This document shows positions 47,302 to 55,912 of a stretch of 64,000 nucleotides of DNA, in pieces. The DNA comes from JALOAD01 sp023228995 [NCBI: Candidatus Muiribacterium halophilum] (GTDB taxonomy: Bacteria; Muiribacteriota; Muiribacteriia; Muiribacteriales): contig JALOAD010000002.1 of the NCBI GenBank assembly GCA_023228995.1, forward strand, positions 1-64,000, written 5' to 3'. A program made the translations under genes and the position numbers. Numbering within the stretch: position 1 is the first letter of the stretch; every line of letters starts with the position of its first letter. The notes under the pieces are model-generated. The model ran no database searches and had not been told where the DNA came from. It saw only the letters and a list, made by a program, of their open reading frames with translations.

Positions 47302-47608
47302 TCAGTTTAAAAAAGGTGTTCTTGAAATTTGTGTTCTTAGTCTGATTAATTTAAAAGATTGTTATGGTTATGAGATTGTAAGTGAAATATCTGAAAGAAT
47401 GAAAGTTACTTCTGGCACAATATATCCATTGCTGACAAGATTAAAAAAAGAAGGTTATTTTGAAAATTATGTTATTGAATCAGACGAAGGTCCAATGAGG
47501 AAGTATTATAAAATAACACAGCATGGTAAAACAAGAGTTGATGAGTTAATAATAGAATGGAAAAAATTTGTAAAACAAGTTGATTCAATAATTAAAACTA
47601 GTTTTTAA
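47294..47608 (+). CDS. PadR family transcriptional regulator
   Basis: 104 residues from ATG 47294 (an earlier ATG at 47282 is possible). Winged-helix PadR domain: KKGVLEICVLSLINLKDCYGYEIVSEIS, TSGTIYPLLTRLKKEGYF, and PMRKYYKITQHGKTRVDEL. PadR repressors bind inverted repeats and respond to ligands or partner proteins. Overlaps the HAAS/DUF4097 gene by 8 nt, so the two are coupled, which is the usual PadR-HAAS partnership though the order is reversed from the more common one. Confidence 0.93.
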   Translation: MNSQFKKGVLEICVLSLINLKDCYGYEIVSEISERMKVTSGTIYPLLTRLKKEGYFENYVIESDEGPMRKYYKITQHGKTRVDELIIEWKKFVKQVDSIIKTSF

Positions 47609-47620
47609 ATCTTAACTTTC

Positions 47621-47649
47621 TTGATTTTTTTCTTTTGATTTTATATACT
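47621..47649 (+). promoter_or_regulatory. Predicted promoter of the metal permease gene
   Basis: TTGATT, 17 nt, TATACT, about 50 nt before ATG 47701. Confidence 0.45.
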
Positions 47650-47700
47650 ACTTAAATAGTTGGTTTTTAGACTTTTTATATTATTTTTTTGTGAGGTATT

Positions 47701-49029
47701 ATGTCAGAAAATACTGAATTAATAACAAGGTTTTTAAATGATCTTTGGACAATATGGGGTGAAATGTCTTATTCACTTCTTATTGGATTTTTTATTGCTG
47801 GTTTATTGTCTGTTTTTATAAAACCTGAATTTATTGAAAAACACCTTGGGAATAAAGGATTTTTTTCTATATTAAAAGCTTCACTTCTTGGAGTTCCGCT
47901 ACCAATATGTTCATGCGGTGTAATACCAGTTTCAGCTTCTTTAAGAAAACATGGTGCATCAAAAGGAGCTACCGTATCATTTCTTATTTCAACTCCTCAG
48001 ACTGGCGTAGATTCAATTATGGTGACATATTCACTTATGGGTATGGTATTTGGTATATTTAGACCTGCAGCTGCTCTTATAAATGGTATTATTGGCGGTA
48101 TTTTAGTTTCAATATTTGATAAAGATGATAATAGTAAAGTTATAAAAAATAATGAACTTGAAAAAATCTCTAAATCTTCATGTTGTTCCGGCAATTCTTG
48201 TAATGCTGATAAATCAATTGATAATCATAATCACAATGAAGAAACCAATAATGATAATAAATTTATTAAAGCTATGAAATATGGTTTTATAACTCTTCCT
48301 GAAGATATTGCAAAAGCTCTTATTATTGGAATTATTGTCAGTGCAATGATTTCTGTTGCAGTACCGGCGGATTTCTTTTCAAGTATGCTTGGTGAATACA
48401 AATTTCTTCAGTATATTATAATGCTTGTAATTGGAATACCTATTTATGTTTGTTCAACTGGTTCTGTTCCGGTTGCCACTGCTTTAATAATGAAAGGTAT
48501 AAGTCCTGGTGCCGCTTTGGTTTTTTTGATGTCAGGACCTGCAACAAATGTTGCAACAATGTCAACAATTTGGAAGATAATGGGTAAAAAGACTTTAACA
48601 ATATATCTTTTGTCAATTGCATTATCTTCATTGGCATTTGGTGTTTTATTTGATTTAGCGATTATTAATTTTACTATTCCTGAGATGAAACATTTACATG
48701 AAATGGATAGCAATATAATAAAAACAGTATCTGGTATTTTACTTGCTTTGATATTTAGTTATGCTATTTTTAAAAGATATTTCAAAAAAAACATTTATAT
48801 TTCAAATGAAGATTCTACAAAAGGAGATTTACAAAAAATAACTGTTGTGGTTAATGGAATGACGTGTAATCATTGTGCTTCTACAGTTAAGAGAATAATT
48901 CTTGAAATTAATGGTATTGAAAATGTAGAAGTTGACCTTAATTCAAAAAATGTATATATAGAAGGTTTTTCTCTGGATATTGATAAAATCAAATCTGAGA
49001 TAATTAATGTTGGATATACTGTTTTATAA
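47701..49029 (+). CDS. SO_0444-type heavy-metal permease with HMA tail
   Basis: 442 residues. Two sets of membrane helices of the permease family PF03773: VPLPICSCGVIPVSASLRKHGASKGA and FLISTPQTGVDS in the first half, and VPVATALIMKGISPGAALVFLMSGPATN in the second. A cytoplasmic loop between them is rich in Cys and His (CCSGNSCNADK, HNHNEE). The C-terminal ~70 residues are a heavy-metal-associated domain with GMTC389-NHC392. Family members export or detoxify metals such as copper or zinc. GTGAGG lies before ATG 47701. Monocistronic. Confidence 0.9.
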   Translation: MSENTELITRFLNDLWTIWGEMSYSLLIGFFIAGLLSVFIKPEFIEKHLGNKGFFSILKASLLGVPLPICSCGVIPVSASLRKHGASKGATVSFLISTPQTGVDSIMVTYSLMGMVFGIFRPAAALINGIIGGILVSIFDKDDNSKVIKNNELEKISKSSCCSGNSCNADKSIDNHNHNEETNNDNKFIKAMKYGFITLPEDIAKALIIGIIVSAMISVAVPADFFSSMLGEYKFLQYIIMLVIGIPIYVCSTGSVPVATALIMKGISPGAALVFLMSGPATNVATMSTIWKIMGKKTLTIYLLSIALSSLAFGVLFDLAIINFTIPEMKHLHEMDSNIIKTVSGILLALIFSYAIFKRYFKKNIYISNEDSTKGDLQKITVVVNGMTCNHCASTVKRIILEINGIENVEVDLNSKNVYIEGFSLDIDKIKSEIINVGYTVL

Positions 49030-49048
49030 AAAACTGATTAATTGAACC

Positions 49049-49077
49049 TTGTTTTATACTTCTATGTATTGTAATAT
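49049..49077 (+). promoter_or_regulatory. Possible promoter of the DedA-hslVU-pyrBI run
   Basis: TTGTTT, 17 nt, TAATAT, 39 nt before ATG 49117. The -35 is weak, so this is tentative. Confidence 0.35.
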
Positions 49078-49116
49078 TTATCCAAGTTATCAATTATTTT
49101 TTTTGGAGAAATTCTT

Positions 49117-49755
49117 ATGGAAATGCTTCATTCAATGATTGAATTCATTGTTCTTACAGTTGAAAAACTTGGTTATCCGGGTATTATAATAATGATGTTT
49201 CTTGAATCATCTTTTTTTCCATTTCCTTCTGAGGTTGTAATGCCACCGGCAGGTTATCTTGCTTCTATTGGTAAAATGAATATTTATATTGTGATTTTAT
49301 GCGGTATTACCGGCTCTTTGATGGGTGCTGTCTTTAATTATTATATTGCTTTTTTTCTTGGAAGACCTTTTATTATAAAATTTGGGAAATATTTCTTTAT
49401 TACAGAAGAGAATTTTGCAAAGACTGAAAAATATCTTAATGAACATGGAGAAATCGGTACTTTTATTGGCAGACTTATTCCTGTAATAAGGCAGTATATA
49501 TCGTTTCCAGCAGGACTTATAAAAATGAATATTGCAAAATTTAGTATTTTTACTAGTCTTGGGGCTGGGATTTGGGTTCTTATACTTACTATTATTGGTT
49601 ATATAGCAGGTTCTAATATGGATATTGTACATAAATATTCTTCAAAAGCGACTTTATTTTTGATGATATTTTGTACTTTAATAGCTTTTATTTATATTTG
49701 GAGGAAAAAGAATGTTCAAAGGCACAACAATTCTTGCAGTCAGGAAAAACAATAA
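49117..49755 (+). CDS. DedA family membrane protein
   Basis: 212 residues, typical DedA size. Motifs: [22 protein letters not shown] near the N-terminus, the G-(R)-x-(I)-P-(V)-x-R signature [21 protein letters not shown] and several membrane helices. DedA/SNARE-associated proteins act as lipid-flipping transporters (for example of undecaprenyl phosphate) and support proton homeostasis. TTGGAG before ATG 49117. Its last 44 nt overlap the hslV start, whose ribosome site GGAGG lies inside this gene. Confidence 0.93.
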   Translation: MEMLHSMIEFIVLTVEKLGYPGIIIMMFLESSFFPFPSEVVMPPAGYLASIGKMNIYIVILCGITGSLMGAVFNYYIAFFLGRPFIIKFGKYFFITEENFAKTEKYLNEHGEIGTFIGRLIPVIRQYISFPAGLIKMNIAKFSIFTSLGAGIWVLILTIIGYIAGSNMDIVHKYSSKATLFLMIFCTLIAFIYIWRKKNVQRHNNSCSQEKQ

Positions 49756-50257
49756 AGTATGTATTGCTGGTGATGGTCAGGTGACTTTTGGTAATACAGT
49801 TTTAAAACATACAGCTAGAAAACTTAGAAAATTATATAATAATTCTATAGTAGTTGGTTTTGCAGGTTCTACCGCAGATGCTTTTACATTATTTGAAAGA
49901 TTTGAGTCTAAACTTGAAAAATTTTCAGGTCAATTAAAAAGATCAGCAGTTGAACTTGCTAAAGATTGGCGTACTGATAAAATGCTTAGAAAGCTTGAAG
50001 CTCTTATGATTGTAGCTGATAAAGATGAGATTATAATTATATCAGGTACTGGAGATGTAATAAGTCCTGATTATGATGTTGCAGCTATTGGTTCAGGTGG
50101 TATGTATGCTTATTCAGCAGCTCTTGCTCTTATTGAAAACACTGAGCTTTCATCAAAGGATATTGCCAAAAAAGCTATGAAAATTGCTTCTGAAATATGT
50201 ATTTATACAAATTCCAATATTATTATTGAAGAATTAGGAGACAATGACAATGAATGA
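49712..50257 (+). CDS. hslV: ATP-dependent protease subunit HslV (ClpQ)
   Basis: 181 residues. After MFKG the mature protein should begin at Thr5 ([21 protein letters not shown]), the N-terminal nucleophile of the proteasome-like peptidase. [27 protein letters not shown] and [16 protein letters not shown] are further family blocks. HslV forms a double hexamer capped by HslU to degrade proteins in the cytoplasm. GGAGG upstream of ATG 49712 is within the DedA gene. Overlaps hslU by 8-14 nt. Confidence 0.97.
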   Translation: MFKGTTILAVRKNNKVCIAGDGQVTFGNTVLKHTARKLRKLYNNSIVVGFAGSTADAFTLFERFESKLEKFSGQLKRSAVELAKDWRTDKMLRKLEALMIVADKDEIIIISGTGDVISPDYDVAAIGSGGMYAYSAALALIENTELSSKDIAKKAMKIASEICIYTNSNIIIEELGDNDNE

Positions 50258-51692
50258 ATTCACACCAAAACAAATTGTTGAAATTCTTGATAGATTTGTA
50301 ATAGGTCAAAAAGACGCAAAAAAAGCAGTTGCTATAGCGTTAAGAAACAGATATAGAAGAAGACTTCTTGAAGATGGTGGTCTTAAAGAAGAAATAATGC
50401 CAAAAAATATTATAATGATTGGACCAACTGGAGTAGGAAAGACTGAGATTGCAAGAAGAATAGCGAAATTTATAAATGCTCCTTTTCTTAAAGTTGAAGT
50501 TACTAAATATACAGAAGTTGGTTATGTTGGAAGAGATGTTGAATCTATGGTTAGAGATCTTTTTGAACTTGCTATATCTAGAGAAAAATCAATAAAAACT
50601 GAACTAGTAAAAGAAAAAGCTTTAAAAATTGCAAAAGAAAAAGTTCTTGATATTTTAATTCCAAAAAGAAATCCTGTTTCCTCAGCAGCTGGAAAAGCCA
50701 GAGAACTTTTTGATTCATTTATTGATAAAAATAATATTGATAAAAATGAAATTGAAGTTGAAGTTGAAAATAATAATACAGAAGAAAAACATATAGAAAA
50801 TGATACTTATAATGACACAAGGAAAAAATTCAAAAAACTTCTTGAAGACGGAAAACTTGATTTGCGAGAAATAGAAATAGAAGTTAAAAGTCGTGGTGGA
50901 ATGCCAATGTTTGAGGTGTTTTCTGGTGGTGGAATGGAAGAATTCAATATTGGCGGAATAATGGGTGGTATTTTAGGTCAGGATAAAAAGAAAAAACAAA
51001 AAGTTAAAGTAAAAGATGCTCTTGAATTACTTACTGACGAAGAAGCTTCTAAACTTATTGATATGGAAGAAATAACCAGAGAAGCTAAAGAAAAAGTTGA
51101 AAATTCAGGTATAATATTTTTGGATGAAATAGATAAAATAATTGGTGGACAAGGTGGAGGAAGTAATCCTAATGTATCAAGAGAAGGTGTTCAGAGAGAT
51201 CTTTTGCCTTTGGTTGAAGGTTCTACTGTAATGACAAAGCATGGAACAATTAAAACTGATCATATTCTTTTTATAGCTGCTGGAGCATTTTATTCTGCAA
51301 AACCTTCTGATCTTGTTCCTGAACTTCAGGGTAGATTTCCTATAAGAGTTGAACTTCATTCTTTGAATCAGGAGGATTTTGTTAAAATATTAAAAGAACC
51401 CGAAAACGCTCTTATAAAACAGTATAAAGCTTTAATAAAAACCGAAGGTATTGAACTTGATTTTAAAGATAATGCTATTGATAAAATCGCTGAATATGCT
51501 TTTGTTGCAAATGAACAGATGGAAAACATTGGTGCAAGAAGACTTCATACTATAATTGAAAAACTTCTTGAAGAAATTTCTTATGAAGCTCCTGATACAA
51601 ATGATAAAAATGTTGAAATAGATGAGTTTTATGTTGAAGATAAACTTAAAGATATTATAAAAAACCGAGATCTTAGTAAATATATATTGTAG
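50250..51692 (+). CDS. hslU: ATP-dependent protease ATPase subunit HslU (ClpY)
   Basis: 480 residues from ATG 50250, preferred over ATG 50244 because AGGAG ends 9 nt upstream of the former and only 3 nt from the latter. Walker [10 protein letters not shown] in [19 protein letters not shown], pore-loop region [20 protein letters not shown], Walker [11 protein letters not shown], and sensor 2 region [16 protein letters not shown] at the C-terminus. The I-domain (about 105-240) includes a charged insert with [15 protein letters not shown]. HslU unfolds substrates for HslV. Confidence 0.97.
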   Translation: MNEFTPKQIVEILDRFVIGQKDAKKAVAIALRNRYRRRLLEDGGLKEEIMPKNIIMIGPTGVGKTEIARRIAKFINAPFLKVEVTKYTEVGYVGRDVESMVRDLFELAISREKSIKTELVKEKALKIAKEKVLDILIPKRNPVSSAAGKARELFDSFIDKNNIDKNEIEVEVENNNTEEKHIENDTYNDTRKKFKKLLEDGKLDLREIEIEVKSRGGMPMFEVFSGGGMEEFNIGGIMGGILGQDKKKKQKVKVKDALELLTDEEASKLIDMEEITREAKEKVENSGIIFLDEIDKIIGGQGGGSNPNVSREGVQRDLLPLVEGSTVMTKHGTIKTDHILFIAAGAFYSAKPSDLVPELQGRFPIRVELHSLNQEDFVKILKEPENALIKQYKALIKTEGIELDFKDNAIDKIAEYAFVANEQMENIGARRLHTIIEKLLEEISYEAPDTNDKNVEIDEFYVEDKLKDIIKNRDLSKYIL

Positions 51693-51751
51693 ATTTTTGC
51701 TTTTTGCAAAGTTATTGAGCTTTGTTTATTATTTAAGTACAGGAGGTTTTC

Positions 51752-52681
51752 TTGAATTTTATTGGAAAAGATATTATTTCAGTAAATGATATGTTGAGAA
51801 ATGAAATTGATTTTATTCTTGAAAAGTCAGAGTTTATCGAAAATATGCCTGTTTTAGAAAAATCTAACCTTTTAAAAGGTAAAATTATTGCAAGTCTTTT
51901 TTTTGAACCTTCTACAAGAACTAAAGATAGTTTTACAACCGCTTGTTATAGACTTGGTGGTAGTATTACTGGTTTTACAGATACTTCATCTACTTCATTA
52001 AAAAAAGGTGAAACTCTTTTTGATACTTTAAAAATGTATGAAATATATTCAGATGTAATAGTAATGAGACATAATATTGAAGGTTCGGCAAGATTTGCTT
52101 CTGAATGTGTTGATATACCAATAATAAATGGTGGAGATGGTGCAAATCAGCATCCAACACAAACTCTGCTTGATCTTTATTCAATTAAAAAAAATCAGGG
52201 TAAAATTGATGGTTTGAGTATTGCACTTGCAGGAGATTTGAAATATGGTAGAACTGTACATTCTTTAGCTTGTGCATTAAGTCTTTATAAAGATATAACT
52301 TTATATTTTATAAGTCCTGAAAGTCTTAAAATGCCTGATTTTATAACTGAACTTTTAAAAGAAAGAAATATTAATTTTTTTGAATGTAATGAAATAAATG
52401 ATGTAATTGATAAAGTTGATATTTTTTATATGACACGAATTCAGGGTGAAAGATTTCCTGACAAAACTGAATATGAAAAAGTTAAAGGTATTTATATTCT
52501 TGAAAAAAATAATCTTATTAATGTTAAAGAAAATTTAAAAATAATGCATCCGCTTCCAAGAATTGATGAAATATCCAAAGAAATTGATAATACTCCTTAT
52601 GCTTATTATTTTGAACAGGCAGCCAATGGAATTCCTGTTAGACAAGCATTACTTTCACTTCTTACTGGAGGTATAAAATGA
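51752..52681 (+). CDS. pyrB: Aspartate carbamoyltransferase catalytic subunit
   Basis: 309 residues, starting with UUG (51752) directly behind a perfect AGGAGG with 5-nt spacing; no ATG fits as well. Carbamoyl-phosphate site FEPSTRTKDSF, active-site loop GDGANQHPTQTLLDL, and MHPLPRIDE. Catalyses the committed step of pyrimidine synthesis from carbamoyl phosphate and aspartate. Coupled by ATGA to pyrI, so the enzyme is likely the allosteric dodecameric type. The rare start codon may set a lower expression level. Confidence 0.97.
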   Translation: MNFIGKDIISVNDMLRNEIDFILEKSEFIENMPVLEKSNLLKGKIIASLFFEPSTRTKDSFTTACYRLGGSITGFTDTSSTSLKKGETLFDTLKMYEIYSDVIVMRHNIEGSARFASECVDIPIINGGDGANQHPTQTLLDLYSIKKNQGKIDGLSIALAGDLKYGRTVHSLACALSLYKDITLYFISPESLKMPDFITELLKERNINFFECNEINDVIDKVDIFYMTRIQGERFPDKTEYEKVKGIYILEKNNLINVKENLKIMHPLPRIDEISKEIDNTPYAYYFEQAANGIPVRQALLSLLTGGIK

Positions 52682-53139
52682 AAAATGACCGTCCTTATAA
52701 AGTGTATAGAATAGAAGAGGGTATAGTTATAGACCATATTCCATGTAAAATGGCTTTAAATGTTCTAAAAGTGCTTGGTTTGGAAGGTATTGAACATAAT
52801 TCAACTATAACAATGGGAATAAATCTGCCAAGTTCTAAATTAGGTTATAAAGATGTTATTAAAATTGAAAACAAAAATCTTTCAGACGATGATTTAAATA
52901 AAATAGCGATTGTTGCTCCTCATGCTTCTATAAATATAATAAAAGATGGTAATATTGCATATAAACATAATGCAAAACTTCCTGAAATCCTTATTAACAC
53001 TGTAAAATGTCCTAATCCTATTTGTGTTACAAGACTTGAAGAAGTTAAATCAAAGTTTTATAATATAAAAAACGGGAAAAAACTCAAATGTCATTTTTGT
53101 GAAAGAGAGTTTGAATTAAAATATGTCAGTATATTATAA
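52678..53139 (+). CDS. pyrI: Aspartate carbamoyltransferase regulatory subunit
   Basis: 153 residues, the standard PyrI length. N-terminal nucleotide-binding domain (YRIEEGIVIDHIPCKMALNVLKVL) and a C-terminal zinc domain with four Cys: CPNPIC and, after a gap, CHFC. PyrI binds CTP/ATP and tunes PyrB. ATGA overlap with pyrB. It overlaps the next gene by 17 nt. Confidence 0.97.
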   Translation: MKNDRPYKVYRIEEGIVIDHIPCKMALNVLKVLGLEGIEHNSTITMGINLPSSKLGYKDVIKIENKNLSDDDLNKIAIVAPHASINIIKDGNIAYKHNAKLPEILINTVKCPNPICVTRLEEVKSKFYNIKNGKKLKCHFCEREFELKYVSIL

Positions 53140-54010
53140 AAACAGTGCTGAATATAAAGATGTATTAAAAGTTACAATTGTTTCTATAATTGTAAATATA
53201 TTATTAGCAACTGGTAAAATATTAGGCGGTTTAAAAGCTGGAAGCTATGCTCTTATAGCTGATGGAATTCATTCTATATCAGATCTTATGTCTGATTTTA
53301 TGCTGTTTTTTGGTGTTAGATTATGGATGAAACCAAAAGATAATTGTCATCCTTATGGACATAAAAGAGTAGAAGATATTATAACAATTTTTATAGGTTT
53401 ACTTTTAGGTTACGCAGGTTATGAAATTGTTTATTTTTCAGTAATAAAAGTGCAGTCTGCTGAATCAAGTTTAATTTGTATAGAAGCATTGATAATTGCT
53501 TTTTTTGCAATAATAATAAAAGAAATTTTATTTAGATATACTTTAAAAATCGGTAATAAAATACAATCTCATGCTGTAATTGCAAATGCTTGGCATCATA
53601 GAAGTGATGTGTTTTCGTCAATTCCTGTTTTTATTTCACTATTTATAGCAACTTTTTATAAAAGTTTTGAATTTATGGATAAAATAGGAGCTGTTATTGT
53701 TGGTGCGATAATTTTAAAAGTTTCAATAGAAATGATATATTCAGCAATGCAGAGATTATCAGATAAAGGTGTATCTCAGGATATGGTAAAAAAAATATCT
53801 GATATTACTTTAAGTGTTGAAGATGTTAAAGATGTTCATGCAATTAGAACAAGATTTCTTGGTAATAACATTGCACTTGATATGCATATTCTTGTGGATA
53901 AAGATATGAGTGTTTATAAAGGACATGAAAAATCTAAACAGGTTAAAATCAAAATAATGAAAGAAATACCTAAGATTTCTGATATTATAATTCATATTGA
54001 ACCTTGTTAA
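53123..54010 (+). CDS. Cation diffusion facilitator family transporter
   Basis: 295 residues with about six membrane helices. Metal-site motifs are ADGIHSISDLMSD in helix 2 and NAWHHRSDVFSS in helix 5, and DNCHPYGHKRVEDI follows helix 2, all typical of CDF (ZitB/FieF-like) metal/H+ antiporters. The C-terminal domain (VEDVKDVHAIRTRFLGNNIALDMHILVD) is the cytoplasmic metallochaperone-like fold. Overlaps pyrI by 17 nt without its own strong ribosome site, so it is translated by coupling. Substrate (Zn, Fe or Mn) cannot be told. Confidence 0.94.
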   Translation: MSVYYKNSAEYKDVLKVTIVSIIVNILLATGKILGGLKAGSYALIADGIHSISDLMSDFMLFFGVRLWMKPKDNCHPYGHKRVEDIITIFIGLLLGYAGYEIVYFSVIKVQSAESSLICIEALIIAFFAIIIKEILFRYTLKIGNKIQSHAVIANAWHHRSDVFSSIPVFISLFIATFYKSFEFMDKIGAVIVGAIILKVSIEMIYSAMQRLSDKGVSQDMVKKISDITLSVEDVKDVHAIRTRFLGNNIALDMHILVDKDMSVYKGHEKSKQVKIKIMKEIPKISDIIIHIEPC

Positions 54011-54052
54011 TATCTTTATAGGTTTAGGTATTAATTAAATATAAAAAAACAT

Positions 54053-54081
54053 TTGCATTTAAATTTCTTTTCTGTTATTAT
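54053..54081 (+). promoter_or_regulatory. Predicted promoter of rpmB
   Basis: TTGCAT, 17 nt, TATTAT, about 34 nt before ATG 54116. Confidence 0.5.
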
Positions 54082-54115
54082 TTCTCAACAATATCAATTG
54101 ATAGGAGGCAGAAAA

Positions 54116-54307
54116 ATGGCATTTAGATGCGACGTTTGTGGAAAAGGTCCTGCCACCGGAAATAATGTGAGTCATTCACATCATAAAACCAAAAGAAGAT
54201 TTTTACCAAACCTTCAGAGAATTAAAGCTGAAGTGAATGGTAAACCTGTAAGAATTAAGATATGTACAAAATGTCTTAAAACTCTTAAAAATAAGTCTAA
54301 TTTTTAA
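54116..54307 (+). CDS. rpmB: 50S ribosomal protein L28
   Basis: 63 residues from ATG 54116, chosen for AGGAGG 54103-54108 and because L28 starts M-A-F/R-R-C. Features: [30 protein letters not shown] and the C-terminal [10 protein letters not shown], giving two CxxC pairs (zinc-binding C+ form). A structural protein of the large ribosomal subunit. Convergent with the thiamine pyrophosphokinase-like gene, with only 12 bp between them. Confidence 0.96.
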   Translation: MAFRCDVCGKGPATGNNVSHSHHKTKRRFLPNLQRIKAEVNGKPVRIKICTKCLKTLKNKSNF

Positions 54308-54319
54308 GGTTTTATAGTT

Positions 54320-54958
54320 TTATCCGGCCGGTAAAATTATTGAAAAAATTCCTTCCCGTATAACGACAGTAATGCGGGAAGTTTTTGTTTTATTAGATAA
54401 TCCTTTTGAAGAAAACCGTTCAATTGTAATATTCTTAAGATTATATTCAAGCCCAGTACTTTTTTCAAAAATACATTTATCAGACATTGATAAAATACTT
54501 ATAGGTACATTTTTTATACATTCAATATTAATATTTTTTGAAGATATTATCTGTTTAAATCTTTTATCTATAATATTGAAAGTAAATTTGTCAGCAAATC
54601 TTGCAAAAACTTCAAGATTAACTAAAAAATGATCAATTCTTGTGTCAGAAAAACATCCAATTACATCTATGTTTATATTATTATAATTTTCTGAAATATA
54701 ATAAAGAGTTAACTCAAGATCTGAATAATCTTTTTTTGAAGGATAACTGATTATTTTGGTATTGTTTTTTTTGAAATAATCTAATGTATTTTTAGATATT
54801 GAATCAAAATCTCCAATCATAATGTCTGGTATAATTGAATAATTTTTTAAATATTCACCGCCACCATCAACAGGGAATATTTTTGAATAAAAAGAGAGAT
54901 CAATATCAGATATGATCTCTCCGTTTAATATTATTAGTATATTACTTTTCAAGTTCAT
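54320..54958 (-). CDS. Thiamine pyrophosphokinase-like protein
   Basis: 212 residues. Catalytic-domain motifs of thiamine diphosphokinase: PVDGGGEYL, IGDFDSISKNTLDYF, SKKDYSDLELTL and the DTRIDHFLVNL segment. The C-terminal thiamine-binding part (SIEC to SRITVVI) is present but diverged. It would convert thiamine to thiamine diphosphate with ATP. The start overlaps the end of the STAS-TPR gene by 17 nt, so it is read from the same - strand transcript. Confidence 0.88.
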   Translation of the reverse strand: MNLKSNILIILNGEIISDIDLSFYSKIFPVDGGGEYLKNYSIIPDIMIGDFDSISKNTLDYFKKNNTKIISYPSKKDYSDLELTLYYISENYNNINIDVIGCFSDTRIDHFLVNLEVFARFADKFTFNIIDKRFKQIISSKNINIECIKNVPISILSMSDKCIFEKSTGLEYNLKNITIERFSSKGLSNKTKTSRITVVIREGIFSIILPAG

Positions 54959-55907
54959 CTATAAGATTTTTAGCTATATCTTTAAGATATTTCTGTTTAC
55001 TAACTTTAAATGCTTTTTTAAGTATTGCAACTGATTTAGATTTGGAATCTTTTAAAGCTAATAAAACCTGAGCTTTATTAATCAATGCATCTGTAAAATT
55101 GTTGTTTATACTTAAAGCTTTTTCAAAATATTCAAGAGCTTTTTCAAGTTTGTCCTGAGCAAAATAAATTCTACCTAACAAATTGTTAAGATCTGCATAA
55201 TTTCCTTTTTCTTTAAGTGTATTAACAAGAATGTTTTCACATTCAGCCATTATTTGAGGATCTTTAGTCAAAGTAGCTAATTCAACTTTTGGTTCAATAT
55301 AATCAGTATTTATTTCAAAAGCTTTTTTGTAGTTTTCACAAGCTTTATCAAATTTATCTGTTAATCTAAAAACATCACCTCTAAGTTTATAAGCTTTACT
55401 GTAATTACTATTAATATCAAGAGCTGTTGTAACTTCTTTCATAGAATCAGAGAAATTACCTTCATTCTTATGTGCAAGAGCAAGTTGAAAATGTGCATCT
55501 GCATAAGTTGGATTAACTCTTATAACTTCTTCCCATTTCTTAATAGTATCATCTTTAGTAAGTTTGAATTTTTCTAAAGCTTTATCTTCATCATCGAATA
55601 TATCTATAAAATAATCCATGTGAATTAGAGAAAAAATTCTTTTAAGATATGAGGAAGGAGAGCATATTTTAAGATCACCGTTTTTTTCTTTAAGTTTTTT
55701 AAGACTTCCAGTAAAAAAACCCAGACCAGTACTATCTATAAATTCCAATTCTTCAAGATTAAAAACCATTTTGATATATCCTGAATCGATAATATCACTT
55801 ATAGTATCATAAGCTTTTCCAATTGTATTCATATCAAGCTCGCCATTAAATCTTATAACAGCAATATCGTCATTGAAACCATATTCAAGTTTCAGCTCAT
55901 TTGACAT
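54942..55907 (-). CDS. STAS domain plus TPR protein
   Basis: 321 residues. Residues 1-105 are a STAS domain of the anti-sigma-factor-antagonist type: VIRFNGELDMNT, VFNLEELEFIDSTGLGFFTGSL, with Ser in DSTG as the possible phosphorylation site. After a linker, four or more TPR units follow (VNPTYADAHFQLALAHKNEGNF, KAYKLRGDVFRLTDKFDKA, NNLLGRIYFAQDKLEKALEYFEKAL). Probably a regulatory switch scaffold, partner unknown. It is 5 bp after pnp on the - strand with no terminator, so likely cotranscribed. Confidence 0.9.
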   Translation of the reverse strand: MSNELKLEYGFNDDIAVIRFNGELDMNTIGKAYDTISDIIDSGYIKMVFNLEELEFIDSTGLGFFTGSLKKLKEKNGDLKICSPSSYLKRIFSLIHMDYFIDIFDDEDKALEKFKLTKDDTIKKWEEVIRVNPTYADAHFQLALAHKNEGNFSDSMKEVTTALDINSNYSKAYKLRGDVFRLTDKFDKACENYKKAFEINTDYIEPKVELATLTKDPQIMAECENILVNTLKEKGNYADLNNLLGRIYFAQDKLEKALEYFEKALSINNNFTDALINKAQVLLALKDSKSKSVAILKKAFKVSKQKYLKDIAKNLIDELEK

Positions 55908-55912
55908 TAATT

